From: Candidatus Binatia bacterium
Lineage (GTDB): Bacteria; Desulfobacterota; Binatia; Bin18
Reading direction: 5' to 3'
Assembly: GCA_022820725.1 (NCBI GenBank)
Contig: JAJEFA010000014.1
Span: 419,398-483,397 of the forward strand
Length of the DNA: 64,000 nucleotides
Under the pieces are notes generated by a model. That model was not told the origin of the DNA. It did not search any database and worked only from the letters and a program-made list of their open reading frames with translations. This document shows positions 25,956 to 35,094 of this stretch, in pieces. Made by a program: the position numbers and the translations under genes. The first letter of the stretch is position 1. Each line of letters starts with the position of its first letter.

Positions 25956-27651
25956 TTCTCCGGCACCCGTAGCGCCGCCTCAATACCCATCCCCCCCGTC
26001 GGGGGGGAAGAGGGGGGGTGGCATGTTCAAAGGTTTTCTCCGCAGCGGTGACCCGTTCATCTGGCTGACGGGGGGAACCCTGGCCTTCAGTCTGCTCATG
26101 ATCGCTGCCTTAATCTGGATCGTTGGGGCCAATGCGCTCGGGTTCTTCTGGCCCGACCAACTCAGGGCCGTTGACCTCCAGGACGGGCAAAAGATCCTGG
26201 GGTCGGTCCGTGCCCAAGAGGTCATTCCGCAGTCGGCCGGTGCCGGCCAGGAACAGTACCGAACGCAGTTCCAGGTTGCCAACCGTGACCTGTACGGTTC
26301 CGATTTTCGCTGGGTGGATGACAGCCTGATGACCGGGCATGCGTTTCCGGAGCAGGCGATTTATTTGGAACGGTATGAATGGGGCCCGTTTTTTGGTTTT
26401 CTCACCACGGTGCGACAGGACGGCGAAATTGTAGCCGAGGGCTTTGACCAAGCCTGGCCAAAATTTCTCGAACTCCATGCCAGGACCCAAGACACGCTCG
26501 ACAATATCCACACCATCGAAAAGAAAGACATTGGGGATATTAACTACGAACTCGAACAACTGCGCATTGAGGTCAAGCGAACGCAGCGTCAAGAGACCGA
26601 CCCGACCCGGGCCGCCGCAAAAATTGCTGCCCTTGAGGAGGACATCGCCTCCTGGCAACAGGCCTATGAGGAAAAGGCCCAGGAACTCGCCGCGTTATAC
26701 CAGGAAAACTCGCGTTATCACATGACTGTGCAGGATATTAACGGCAAAGAAAAAGAGCTGGCCATCGCCGGTGTGGTGCGTGGCTTTCTGCCCAATAATA
26801 TGAACTGGTTTGAACGCTTCGGCCTGTATGTCGCGCGCTTTTGGGAATTCTTTTGGGAAGACCCGCGCGAGGCCAATACCGAGGGTGGCGTGTTCCCCGC
26901 CATTTTCGGTACGGTCATGATGGTCATCATCATGAGCATTGTGGTGGTCCCTTTTGGCGTGGTCGCCGCCCTGTATCTGCGCGAGTATGCCAAGCAAGGA
27001 CCTCTGGTTCGCGCCGTTCGGATTGCGGTCAACAACCTGGCCGGTGTGCCCTCGATTGTGTTTGGCGTCTTTGGCCTCGGATTTTTTGTGTATGCGATCG
27101 GCGGGACGCTGGACCAACTCTTCTACCAGGATTCTCTCCCTACCCCGACCTATGGCACCGGCGGGATTCTGTGGGCTTCGTTGACCTTGGCCTTGCTGAC
27201 CGTCCCGGTGGTTATTGTCGCAACCGAAGAATCCTTGTCCGCCATCCCAACAGAGTGGCGGGAGGGCTCATTGGCGCTGGGCGCGACCAAATGGGAGACC
27301 CTGCAAAAAATCGTGATTCCCGGCGCGCTGCCGGGCATCCTGACCGGGACTATTCTGGCGATGGCCCGCGGCGCCGGGGAAGTCGCTCCGCTGATGATCA
27401 CCGGCGTGGTCAAACTGGCCCCGACCTTACCCGTTGACGGCCACTGGCCCTTCTTTCATCTGGAGCGGAAATTTATGCATCTGGGCTTTCATATTTACGA
27501 TGTTGGTTTTCAGTCGCCGAATGTCGAGGCGGCCAAGCCCATGGTCTTTATGACGACCCTGCTGCTGATTGTGATCGTCATTGCCTTGAACCTGGCTGCG
27601 ATTGCGATTCGGAATCGCTTACGCAGCCGCTTACGCTTTGGCGCCTTCTAA
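25942..27651 (+). CDS. pstA: phosphate ABC transporter permease PstA, long form
   Basis: A 569-residue partner of PstC. I start at the ATG at 25942 ([10 protein letters not shown]), which overlaps the pstC stop; a TTG 27 bp upstream is less likely. One N-terminal helix precedes a long periplasmic segment with a coiled-coil ([20 protein letters not shown] to [16 protein letters not shown]), then the permease domain with EAA loop [21 protein letters not shown] and [14 protein letters not shown]. Residues about 15-27 ([12 protein letters not shown]) are encoded by a run-of-C/run-of-G hairpin at 25986-26018. Confidence 0.92.
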   Translation: MAASNSPAPVAPPQYPSPPSGGKRGGGMFKGFLRSGDPFIWLTGGTLAFSLLMIAALIWIVGANALGFFWPDQLRAVDLQDGQKILGSVRAQEVIPQSAGAGQEQYRTQFQVANRDLYGSDFRWVDDSLMTGHAFPEQAIYLERYEWGPFFGFLTTVRQDGEIVAEGFDQAWPKFLELHARTQDTLDNIHTIEKKDIGDINYELEQLRIEVKRTQRQETDPTRAAAKIAALEEDIASWQQAYEEKAQELAALYQENSRYHMTVQDINGKEKELAIAGVVRGFLPNNMNWFERFGLYVARFWEFFWEDPREANTEGGVFPAIFGTVMMVIIMSIVVVPFGVVAALYLREYAKQGPLVRAVRIAVNNLAGVPSIVFGVFGLGFFVYAIGGTLDQLFYQDSLPTPTYGTGGILWASLTLALLTVPVVIVATEESLSAIPTEWREGSLALGATKWETLQKIVIPGALPGILTGTILAMARGAGEVAPLMITGVVKLAPTLPVDGHWPFFHLERKFMHLGFHIYDVGFQSPNVEAAKPMVFMTTLLLIVIVIALNLAAIAIRNRLRSRLRFGAF

Positions 27652-27664
27652 AGGGAGAGTGAGT

Positions 27665-28522
27665 ATGGAAAGCCAGGAAAAATCTCCACTCGGGCACGCC
27701 GTGACCCTGCCGCCGCGCCCAGACTCGGGCAACGGCCATGATCCCACGGCGCTCGGCACACGAGACAATGTCGAAGTCGAAATCCGGGACCTCTGTCTCA
27801 GTTACGACGGCAGGACCCAGACCCTCAAGCATATCGATATGGATATTACAAAAGGCCAGGTAACGGCCTTCATTGGTCCGTCGGGCTGTGGCAAGTCCAC
27901 CCTGCTGCGCTGCCTGAACCGCCTGAACGACCTGATCGATGGTTGCACGACCAGCGGCAGCATTGTCGTAGGTGGCATCCAGATTCTTGATCAAACGCTG
28001 GACGTGACCGAGCTGCGCAAACGGGTCGGTATGGTGTTCCAAAAGCCAAACCCCTTTCCCAAAACCATCTATGAAAATGTTGCCTACGGACCGCGCGTGC
28101 TCGGTATTCACAACAAGGCGCAGCTTAATGATATTGTCGAGAAGAGCCTGCGCAGCGCCGCCCTCTGGGAAGAAGCCAAGGATCGGTTGCATGACAATGC
28201 GTTGGGCTTATCCGGTGGTCAGCATCAACGCCTGTGCATTGCCCGGACCATTGCGGTTGAGCCCGAAGTCGTCCTGATGGATGAGCCCTGCTCCGCCCTG
28301 GACCCGATTGCCACGACAAAAATTGAAGAACTGATTCATGAGCTGAAAAAGCAGTATACGATTGTCATCGTCACCCACAATATGCAGCAGGCCGCCCGGG
28401 TCTCGGATTTCACCGCTTTTATGTATTTGGGTGAGTTGATAGAGTTCGGAAAGACCGAAAAATTATTCACTACCCCGGAAAAACAGGCAACCGAAGACTA
28501 TATTACCGGCCGATTCGGCTAG
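27665..28522 (+). CDS. pstB: phosphate ABC transporter ATP-binding protein
   Basis: A 285-residue ABC ATPase that powers PstCA. Walker [11 protein letters not shown]-loop [21 protein letters not shown] (a PstB signature), ABC signature [13 protein letters not shown] and Walker [15 protein letters not shown] use the ATG at 27665, after AGGGAGAGTGAGT; the longer frame lies inside pstA. 13 bp later phoU begins. Confidence 0.97.
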   Translation: MESQEKSPLGHAVTLPPRPDSGNGHDPTALGTRDNVEVEIRDLCLSYDGRTQTLKHIDMDITKGQVTAFIGPSGCGKSTLLRCLNRLNDLIDGCTTSGSIVVGGIQILDQTLDVTELRKRVGMVFQKPNPFPKTIYENVAYGPRVLGIHNKAQLNDIVEKSLRSAALWEEAKDRLHDNALGLSGGQHQRLCIARTIAVEPEVVLMDEPCSALDPIATTKIEELIHELKKQYTIVIVTHNMQQAARVSDFTAFMYLGELIEFGKTEKLFTTPEKQATEDYITGRFG

Positions 28523-28535
28523 AAGCGGAGGCCTT

Positions 28536-29291
28536 ATGCCACTTCATACGGATAGCCAGTACGAAGAAGAACTTCAGCAGCTTCGGGCCAAGGTGTTGGA
28601 AATGGGCGGACTGGTTGAAAAGCAGATCGGGGACGCCTTTACCTCGTTCGTCGAGCGCGACTCGCGGACCGCTCATGAGGTCATAGAGCGTGACCATATG
28701 GTCAACTATCTTGATGTTGCCATTGATGAAGCCTGTATCCGCCTGCTCGCCCTGCATCAGCCGGCCGCTCGGGATTTACGCTTTATTACCACCAGTCTGC
28801 GGATTTCCACCGATCTTGAGCGCATCGGCGACATTGCCGAGAATATCTGTGAGCGAGCGATTGAGCTCAATCAGGAAGCGCCCCTCGCTCCGCGGCCGGA
28901 ATTACCCGAAATGGCCGAGGGCGCCCGGGCCATGCTGCGCGACAGCCTCGACGCGTTTTTGCAGTCCTCCTCTGATGTCACTGCCGCCCCCGACACGCGC
29001 ATCTCCCTCGGAGATAAACTCAGCGATTTTGTGGCCGAGGCGCCCGACCTCGCCCTGAGTGTATGTCAGCGCGATGACCGGATTGATGATTTAACCGCTC
29101 AGATTTTCAACACCATGCTGTCTCAGATGCGGCGGGAACCCGAATACGCCAGCCGCGCCATGCGGATATTGTTTATCGCCAAATACCTTGAGCGGGTTGC
29201 GGACCACGCCACCAATATCGCCGAGATGGTAATCTACCTGGCAAAGGGCAAGAGTATACGCCACATCTCGCCCTTACCCGAGTCAGTCTAA
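28536..29291 (+). CDS. phoU: phosphate signalling regulator PhoU
   Basis: A 251-residue cytoplasmic protein with two PhoU helical repeats, carrying the metal-binding motifs DLERIGDIAENICE and YLERVADHATNIAEM. It links Pst transport state to PhoR so that the Pho regulon is shut when phosphate is plentiful. A GGAGG site precedes the ATG; it lies between pstB and phoB in one run. Confidence 0.95.
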   Translation: MPLHTDSQYEEELQQLRAKVLEMGGLVEKQIGDAFTSFVERDSRTAHEVIERDHMVNYLDVAIDEACIRLLALHQPAARDLRFITTSLRISTDLERIGDIAENICERAIELNQEAPLAPRPELPEMAEGARAMLRDSLDAFLQSSSDVTAAPDTRISLGDKLSDFVAEAPDLALSVCQRDDRIDDLTAQIFNTMLSQMRREPEYASRAMRILFIAKYLERVADHATNIAEMVIYLAKGKSIRHISPLPESV

Positions 29292-29304
29292 AACAGAGGA
29301 GGTT

Positions 29305-30051
29305 ATGACGGGACAACAGCAGGCAGCGGAGGCGGCAGAGTCCAAGCGGAAAGTGCTGATCATTGAAGATGAAAAAGATATCCGCGACCTGGTTCGATAC
29401 CATCTGGAAACCGAAGGTTTTACCGTTCTCGAAGCGAGTGACGGCGAAGTGAGTCTGCATCTTGCCATGGTTGAACGTCCGGCGCTTATTATTCTCGACC
29501 TCATGCTGCCCGGCCTGTCCGGCCTTGAGGTGTGTCGAACGTTGCGCGCACAGGACAAGCTGGCCACCGTCCCGATTCTGATGCTGACGGCGCGCGCCTC
29601 CGAGGTCGATAAGGTCCTGGGCCTCGAAATGGGGGCGGACGACTATATGACCAAGCCCTTCAGCCCGCGCGAACTCGTCGCTCGGGTCAAGGCGGTCTTA
29701 CGGCGAGCCTATGGGCCGCCGGCGGATCAGCCGCACCAGATGTATGTCCGCGGTCGGCTGCAGATCGATTACGATACCTACGAAGTGAAGCTCGATGGCA
29801 ATCCGCTCGAACTAGGTCTGCGCGAGTTTGAACTGCTTAAATTTTTTGTTCAGTCTCCGAACCGGGTTTTCAGCCGGACCCAAATCCTTGATCTGGTATG
29901 GGGGCATAATGTGTATATTGAGCCCCGCACGGTCGATGTCCATATCCGCCGTCTGCGGAAGCGCATCGAACAAGATGACGCCAACCCGAGTCTGCTGCTG
30001 ACCGTGCGGGGGGTTGGGTATAAATTTAATCCGGAGGCGCTCGAGACCTAA
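29305..30051 (+). CDS. phoB: phosphate regulon response regulator PhoB
   Basis: A 248-residue OmpR-class regulator. The receiver has EDEKDIRDL, phosphoacceptor Asp in LIILDLMLPGLSG, and MTKPFSPREL; the winged-helix domain ends RTVDVHIRRLRKRIE and LLTVRGVGYKF. It binds Pho boxes such as that at 20899-20916. GAGGAGG precedes the ATG, 14 bp after phoU. Confidence 0.95.
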   Translation: MTGQQQAAEAAESKRKVLIIEDEKDIRDLVRYHLETEGFTVLEASDGEVSLHLAMVERPALIILDLMLPGLSGLEVCRTLRAQDKLATVPILMLTARASEVDKVLGLEMGADDYMTKPFSPRELVARVKAVLRRAYGPPADQPHQMYVRGRLQIDYDTYEVKLDGNPLELGLREFELLKFFVQSPNRVFSRTQILDLVWGHNVYIEPRTVDVHIRRLRKRIEQDDANPSLLLTVRGVGYKFNPEALET

Positions 30052-30086
30052 TCGCGCAGCTTCCGGATGCAACACGGCCCGTTCGT

Positions 30087-31628
30087 GTGAGAGATAATAT
30101 TACCTTTGCCGTTTTGTTTCCGGTCGGCCTCGCTCTGCTGGCCCTGCTCCTGCTCCATCTCCTTTTGCTCTTTCCCGTGGACACACGGCCGCAGTGGGCC
30201 TGGTACGGAGCCTTTGTCTGTGGTCTTGCCGCGCTAGGCGCCGCATTGCGTCAGCGGGCACAGTTCCGGCGACGTTTGAACGCGCTCAGTACCTTTCTGG
30301 AGGTTGTCCCGGATCGCGCCCCGCCACCCGCCTTTCCTGTCCGAAAAAACGACCTGTTGGGCACCATTGAGTACCAGTTCTCCCGACTCTTCACCACGCA
30401 AAGCCAACAACTTCAACAACTCCAAGACGAGAAGAAAGAACTCGAAGCCCTCCTCCACAGCATGGCGGAAGGCCTTGTCGTAATTGATCCGCATGGCAAC
30501 ATCGTGCGCTGTAACCCGGCCGCTCTGCATCTGTTTGGTCTGGATCCCACGGAAGACTGGCAGGGCCGGCCCTTTCAGGAATTTTCTCGCCACCCGGTTC
30601 TACACCAGCTTTTGTCCGCAGAATCGGCGGAAGGCGTTACCCAGGAAATCGAAGTCGAGGGCCAGGAGCCGCGGCAGCTCGCCGTGAGCGCCCTGCGCCT
30701 GTCCCAGAGCGGAGGATACGAGGCGTCTCAGGAAAGCCAGCCAGAGCCCAGTGGGCATGTATTAAGCTGTCACGATTTGACCCCGATCAAACAGCTCGAA
30801 TCCATCCGGGCCGACTTTGTGGCCAATGTGTCGCACGAACTCCGCACCCCGCTCACTGCGATCAAAGGCTATGCGGAAACCCTGCTCACGGGAGCCCTTC
30901 ACGACCCCGAGCACGCGACCCGCTTCCTCACGATTATTGACCGGCACTCGGAACGCCTCAGCCGCCTCATCGACGACCTACTGACTTTATCCAACCTGGA
31001 ATTGGGACAGACCGAGCTTCACCGGAAGGAACTCCATGTGCCCGAACTCGTCCAGGAAGCGTTTGACATGCTACAGGAGAAAGCCCAGCGGGGGCAGGTC
31101 ACTCTCTCTCAGCATATCCCGCCCGCCCTCCCAACTGTGAGGGGAGACCGGGACCGCCTGCATCAAGTCCTGATCAACCTGATCGACAATGCGGTCAAAT
31201 ATACGCCCGCTCAGGGCCGGGTCACGGTCACCGCGGAACTGCACCCCGTGCGTGACGGCACAGGAGAGCCACCGGTATGGTGGGGACATTCCGCTTCGGC
31301 GGAGTACGCTCGTGATGGGCATGATGCCAGTGCCCTTGATGTTACGGGCAACGGCGCTCAGGACTGGCTGGAGATTGCCATAGCCGACACCGGCTGTGGT
31401 ATCCCGGAGGCCGATATTCCGCGTCTGACCCAGCGTTTTTATCGGGTGGATAAAGCCCGTTCCCGCGAGCTGGGGGGAACGGGCCTGGGGCTGGCCATTG
31501 TCAAACATATTGTGATGGCCCATAACGGCGCACTTCGGATCGAGAGTCAGGTCAATCACGGAACCATAGTGCGGGTCGCCCTGCCGTTAACGCCCCCTTC
31601 GTCGGAGCACCCTGCCCGGACTTCTTAG
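30087..31628 (+). CDS. phoR: phosphate regulon sensor histidine kinase PhoR
   Basis: A 513-residue membrane kinase: two N-terminal helices (about 7-50), a PAS domain (around LHSMAEGLVVIDPHGNIVRCNPAALHLFG), HisKA with phosphohistidine in VSHELRTPLTAIKGYAETL, and HATPase with NLIDNAVKYT, DTGCGIPE and GGTGLGLAIVKH. It starts at GTG 30087. About 30 extra residues (GEPPVWWGHSASAEYARDGH...) interrupt the HATPase strand region. Its stop overlaps that of the convergent cca gene by 4 bp. Confidence 0.93.
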   Translation: MRDNITFAVLFPVGLALLALLLLHLLLLFPVDTRPQWAWYGAFVCGLAALGAALRQRAQFRRRLNALSTFLEVVPDRAPPPAFPVRKNDLLGTIEYQFSRLFTTQSQQLQQLQDEKKELEALLHSMAEGLVVIDPHGNIVRCNPAALHLFGLDPTEDWQGRPFQEFSRHPVLHQLLSAESAEGVTQEIEVEGQEPRQLAVSALRLSQSGGYEASQESQPEPSGHVLSCHDLTPIKQLESIRADFVANVSHELRTPLTAIKGYAETLLTGALHDPEHATRFLTIIDRHSERLSRLIDDLLTLSNLELGQTELHRKELHVPELVQEAFDMLQEKAQRGQVTLSQHIPPALPTVRGDRDRLHQVLINLIDNAVKYTPAQGRVTVTAELHPVRDGTGEPPVWWGHSASAEYARDGHDASALDVTGNGAQDWLEIAIADTGCGIPEADIPRLTQRFYRVDKARSRELGGTGLGLAIVKHIVMAHNGALRIESQVNHGTIVRVALPLTPPSSEHPARTS

Positions 31629-32947
31629 GGCTGCTGCCAGTTTTGGTGCACCCAGGAGAGCGCAGCCTGTCGGGTGCGCACCCGGCCTTCGAGCTGGGCC
31701 TCCTCCAGCGCTCTCAGGATAGTGGAGAACTGCGGACCGGGCCGGAATCCGAGCTGGATCAGGTCCCGGCCGTTCAACAGCCGGGGCGGACGCAGTTCCT
31801 CGGGGTCGAGCGCGAGCAGTTTTTGACGGCAGAAGGTATACGCCTCAAGATTGCCGTGCGACGCCAGGGCGTCCAGACGGGCGAGGTCCAGCAGCTCTCC
31901 AATACCGTCGAGGCGTAGAAAGCGCTTGAGCGTTGCCGCTCGCATGCGGGGCGCATCCAGCAGCCGCAGGTGGTTTTTGACGAGAAAGGCCACCCGCTCC
32001 CAGGTTGCGCGTGAGCGTTTCAGACGCTGACAGATATTGATCGCCATCTCCGCACCGGACTCGCAGTGGCCGTGAAAGGTGATGCGTTCTCCGGTCCGCT
32101 GCTGGCAGTGTGGTTTAGCGATGTCGTGGAGCAGCGCGCCCAAAGCCAGGCTCTCGTTCGGCTGCTCAAGAGTGTCGAGATGGTGCAGGACTAACAGCGT
32201 GTGAACAAATACATCGCCCTCGGGATGAAAATCGGGCGACTGCGCCACCCCGCGTAGCGCCAGGACCTCGGGCAGCACGGCCGCCAGCAGGCCCGAGTCC
32301 GCCAATAGCTCCATCCCCGAGCGTGCGCCGCCCTCGGTCAGGAGTTTCGCCACCTCGTCGCCGATCCGCTCCCAGGCCATGTCGGTCAGCGTTGGAGCGA
32401 GTTGGCCAATAGCGCGCCAGGTCTCGGGCTCGATGGCGAAGCCCAGTCGGGCAGCGAAGCGGACAGCTCGCAGTAGGCGTATGCGATCTTCGTGAAAGCG
32501 GGCGGCCGGCTCTCCAATGGCCCGAATGATTCGGTTGTTCAGGTCCGCCCGCCCGCCCACATAATCGATGACCGTGTCGGTCAGTGGGTCAAAGAATATG
32601 CCGTTAATCGTGAAATCACGTCTCAGCGCGTCCTCCCGGGCCGTGCTGAAGCGGACCGCTACCGGGTGACGCCCGTCGTTATAGGTCCCATCCGCCCGAA
32701 ACGTCGCCACCTCATAGGGAACGCCCTCCAGGACAACGAGGACCACCCCGAACTGCGCCCCGACCGGAATCGTCTGCGGAAATATCTTCCGGACCTCGGC
32801 GGTCCGGGCATCCGTGGCGATATCGAAGTCTTTGGCCTGAATGCTCAGCAGGCGATCTCGCACACAGCCGCCGGCAAAATAGGCCGTATAGCCATGCCGG
32901 TGCAGCGTCTGCACAATCGTCCTGGCCTGTTCTTCCCGCTGGCTCAT
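31625..32947 (-). CDS. cca: CCA tRNA nucleotidyltransferase / poly(A) polymerase family
   Basis: A 440-residue class II nucleotidyltransferase that adds or repairs the CCA end of tRNAs. The catalytic motif is YFAGGCVRDRLLSIQAKDFDIAT, followed by RRDFTINGIFFDP and RFHEDRIRLLRAVRFAARLGF, and a C-terminal HD domain (LGALLHDIAKP). I start at the ATG at 32947 (MSQREEQARTIV); the open frame extends further but runs antisense through murF. The tRNA-Asn in this window encodes its own CCA, so a repair role is possible. Confidence 0.9.
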   Translation of the reverse strand: MSQREEQARTIVQTLHRHGYTAYFAGGCVRDRLLSIQAKDFDIATDARTAEVRKIFPQTIPVGAQFGVVLVVLEGVPYEVATFRADGTYNDGRHPVAVRFSTAREDALRRDFTINGIFFDPLTDTVIDYVGGRADLNNRIIRAIGEPAARFHEDRIRLLRAVRFAARLGFAIEPETWRAIGQLAPTLTDMAWERIGDEVAKLLTEGGARSGMELLADSGLLAAVLPEVLALRGVAQSPDFHPEGDVFVHTLLVLHHLDTLEQPNESLALGALLHDIAKPHCQQRTGERITFHGHCESGAEMAINICQRLKRSRATWERVAFLVKNHLRLLDAPRMRAATLKRFLRLDGIGELLDLARLDALASHGNLEAYTFCRQKLLALDPEELRPPRLLNGRDLIQLGFRPGPQFSTILRALEEAQLEGRVRTRQAALSWVHQNWQQP

Positions 32948-33043
32948 ACGCGTATGGTGACACGCCGCGCCTGGGAGAGCAATGGAACGCAGTGACCCTG
33001 GACGCTTGCGACGCCTAGGCCGCCTCGATAGAGTTGGCCCATT

Positions 33044-34531
33044 GTGGGAGTTGCACTCTACGCGCACGACATCTGTACCGCCACCAGAGGAAGGCTCAGG
33101 TGGGGTCGCCCGGACACGCTCTTTACCTCGGTCAGCATTGATTCGCGTCACATCGTTCCCCAGGCGCTGTTCGTCCCGCTCGCTGGCGAACGGGTCAATG
33201 GGCATCGTTATATTCCGGCTGCGGTAGAGGGCGGTGCGGCCGGCTTTCTTTTTTCGCCGTCTTTCCTGGAAAGAGCAAACGTGTCCTCCAACAACATGCA
33301 GATGCCGGACACGCTTACTCTTTTCGTGCCGCCGGACGGGGCCACCGGCATTGAAGTCGTCGACCCGCTGCAAGCCCTCCAAGCCCTCGCCACTTGGCAC
33401 CGCCATCGGCTGTCCGCGCGGGTGATTGGGATCGCCGGCAGCAACGGCAAAACAACGACTAAAGAACTGATGGCCCAGGTCTTTACCGCTCAACGACCCA
33501 CCAGGGCGACCCAGGGAAATCTGAATAATCACATCGGTTTGCCCCTGACCCTGCTGCGCGCCGCGTCGGAAGACGCCTTCCTGGTCCTGGAAATGGGGAC
33601 GAGCGGGCCCGGAGAGCTCACCCTGCTGGGCCGCTTCGCACAGCCCCACATTGGTGTCATTACCTCCATTAGCGAAGAACACACCGAGACACTCGGTGAC
33701 CTGGCCGGGGTGCTGGCCGCCGAAACCGAACTCCTGTCTGCTCTGCCGCCCAACGGAGTGGCTATTGTCAACGGTGACGACCCTGTACTGCTGGCCGCCG
33801 CTCAGCAGCAGATTCGGTGCCGGATTGTCACGTTCGGTGAACAGCCTGCCAATCAGGTGCGGGCTTCGCAGATTCAGGTGTCGCGGACGGGGACGCTCTT
33901 TGAACTGCACGTCCAGGGACAGCACCGCCAAGTGCAACTGCCGCTCATCGGTTCCCATTGCGTTCCCGCCGCCCTCGCTACTATTGCCGCAGTTCTAGAG
34001 AATGGTTTGGACCTTGATGCGGCCTGCACAACGCTACGGACCGCCCAAGGGGCACCCCGCCGTCTCGCTTCGTTCAGCGTGCCGACCTACCAACTCACCG
34101 TGCTGGACGACTGCTATAATGCAAATCCAGCCTCCATGCAGCACGCGCTCCAGACCGCCAATACGATTCGGCGCGCCGGCGAACGCCTGCTGCTCGTCTT
34201 AGGCGATATGCTCGAATTGGGAACAGTCAGCGAGTTGCGGCACGAAGAGATTGGGGCCTATGTCGCTGGGCTTAAACCTGCGCCAGATGCCTTGGTGACG
34301 GTTGGCCAATACGCTCCGCTACTTGCCGAAGCCGCGGAGCGGGCCGGGCTCCCGGCCCAGGTCTTTCCTGACGCAACAGCAGCCGCCCCGTGTGTCCACG
34401 CTCTGGTACGGCAGACCGACGGGCCGCAGCTCATGCTGGTCAAGGGCTCTCGCGGTGTGCATCTGGAGCATATATTGGAATCGCTCGTTGATCACAGGGA
34501 CGACCCACACGTCGCTCCCACACAGGAATGA
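33044..34531 (+). CDS. murF: UDP-N-acetylmuramoyl-tripeptide--D-Ala-D-Ala ligase
   Basis: A 495-residue Mur ligase that adds D-Ala-D-Ala to the peptidoglycan precursor. The ATP motif is GIAGSNGKTTTKEL, with later NHIGLPLTLLR, EMGTSGPGEL and DDCYNANPASM. The start is GTG at 33044. Residues 76-93 (RANVSSNNMQMPDTLTLF) are an in-frame palindromic element at 33271-33322, placed in the N-terminal substrate-binding domain and leaving the core intact. No other mur genes are nearby. Confidence 0.93.
   Translation: MGVALYAHDICTATRGRLRWGRPDTLFTSVSIDSRHIVPQALFVPLAGERVNGHRYIPAAVEGGAAGFLFSPSFLERANVSSNNMQMPDTLTLFVPPDGATGIEVVDPLQALQALATWHRHRLSARVIGIAGSNGKTTTKELMAQVFTAQRPTRATQGNLNNHIGLPLTLLRAASEDAFLVLEMGTSGPGELTLLGRFAQPHIGVITSISEEHTETLGDLAGVLAAETELLSALPPNGVAIVNGDDPVLLAAAQQQIRCRIVTFGEQPANQVRASQIQVSRTGTLFELHVQGQHRQVQLPLIGSHCVPAALATIAAVLENGLDLDAACTTLRTAQGAPRRLASFSVPTYQLTVLDDCYNANPASMQHALQTANTIRRAGERLLLVLGDMLELGTVSELRHEEIGAYVAGLKPAPDALVTVGQYAPLLAEAAERAGLPAQVFPDATAAAPCVHALVRQTDGPQLMLVKGSRGVHLEHILESLVDHRDDPHVAPTQE
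33271..33322 (+). repeat. palindromic element (family A), in murF
   Basis: AAGAGCAAACGTGTCC and GGACACGCTTACTCTT; encodes RANVSSNNMQMPDTLTL in frame. Confidence 0.88.
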
Positions 34532-34543
34532 AAAGGAGAAAAC

Positions 34544-35050
34544 ATGACCCCTCAGATCGGCATTATCATGGGTAGTGACTCAGACCTTGATACCATGAAA
34601 GAAGCGGCCAAAGTCTGCGAGGAGTTTGAGGTTGGGTATGAAATCCGCGTCCTGTCCGCCCATCGGACACCACACGATGCCACCGACTACGCGAGTCAGG
34701 CGCACGAACGGGGCCTCAAGGTCATCATTGCCGGGGCCGGAGGAGCCGCCCATCTGGCGGGGGTCGTTGCCGGCCATACCCCCCTGCCGGTTATTGGGGT
34801 TCCGATAAAGAGCGCGGCCTTAAGCGGCCAGGACTCTTTGCTGTCTATCGTCCAGATGCCTGCCGGTGTGCCGGTTGCGACCGTCGCTATTGATGGCGCC
34901 CGCAACGCTGGCCTGCTGGCTATGCAAATCCTGGCAACCAGCAATGCCGGTCTGCTAGAACGGTTTCAGGCCTTCAAAGCCGAACTGGTTGAAAAGACGC
35001 GAGACAAAGACCGGCGCTTACAGGAGCGCGTTAAATCAGGTGGGCTGTAG
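34544..35050 (+). CDS. purE: N5-carboxyaminoimidazole ribonucleotide mutase
   Basis: A 168-residue purine-synthesis enzyme that converts N5-CAIR to CAIR. It has the active-site motifs [18 protein letters not shown] and [21 protein letters not shown] precedes the ATG, and it lies 12 bp after murF. The stop codon falls in the left arm of the inverted repeat at 35047-35076. purK is not in the window. Confidence 0.96.
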   Translation: MTPQIGIIMGSDSDLDTMKEAAKVCEEFEVGYEIRVLSAHRTPHDATDYASQAHERGLKVIIAGAGGAAHLAGVVAGHTPLPVIGVPIKSAALSGQDSLLSIVQMPAGVPVATVAIDGARNAGLLAMQILATSNAGLLERFQAFKAELVEKTRDKDRRLQERVKSGGL

Positions 35051-35076
35051 GGGCAACCCCCTGTGGTTGCCCCTAC
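35047..35076. repeat. GGGGCAAC inverted repeat after purE
   Basis: GTAGGGGCAAC and GTTGCCCCTAC are perfect 11-bp arms around 8 bp. Such short mobile-looking hairpins are common between genes in several phyla; it may also act as a transcript 3' end. Confidence 0.75.
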
Positions 35077-35094
35077 ATTTCGGAGGGTATGCGT

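Noticed and set aside
32948..33958. Long N-terminal extension of cca
   Set aside because: It runs antisense through murF and its start region has no nucleotidyltransferase features; the conserved protein begins at 32947.
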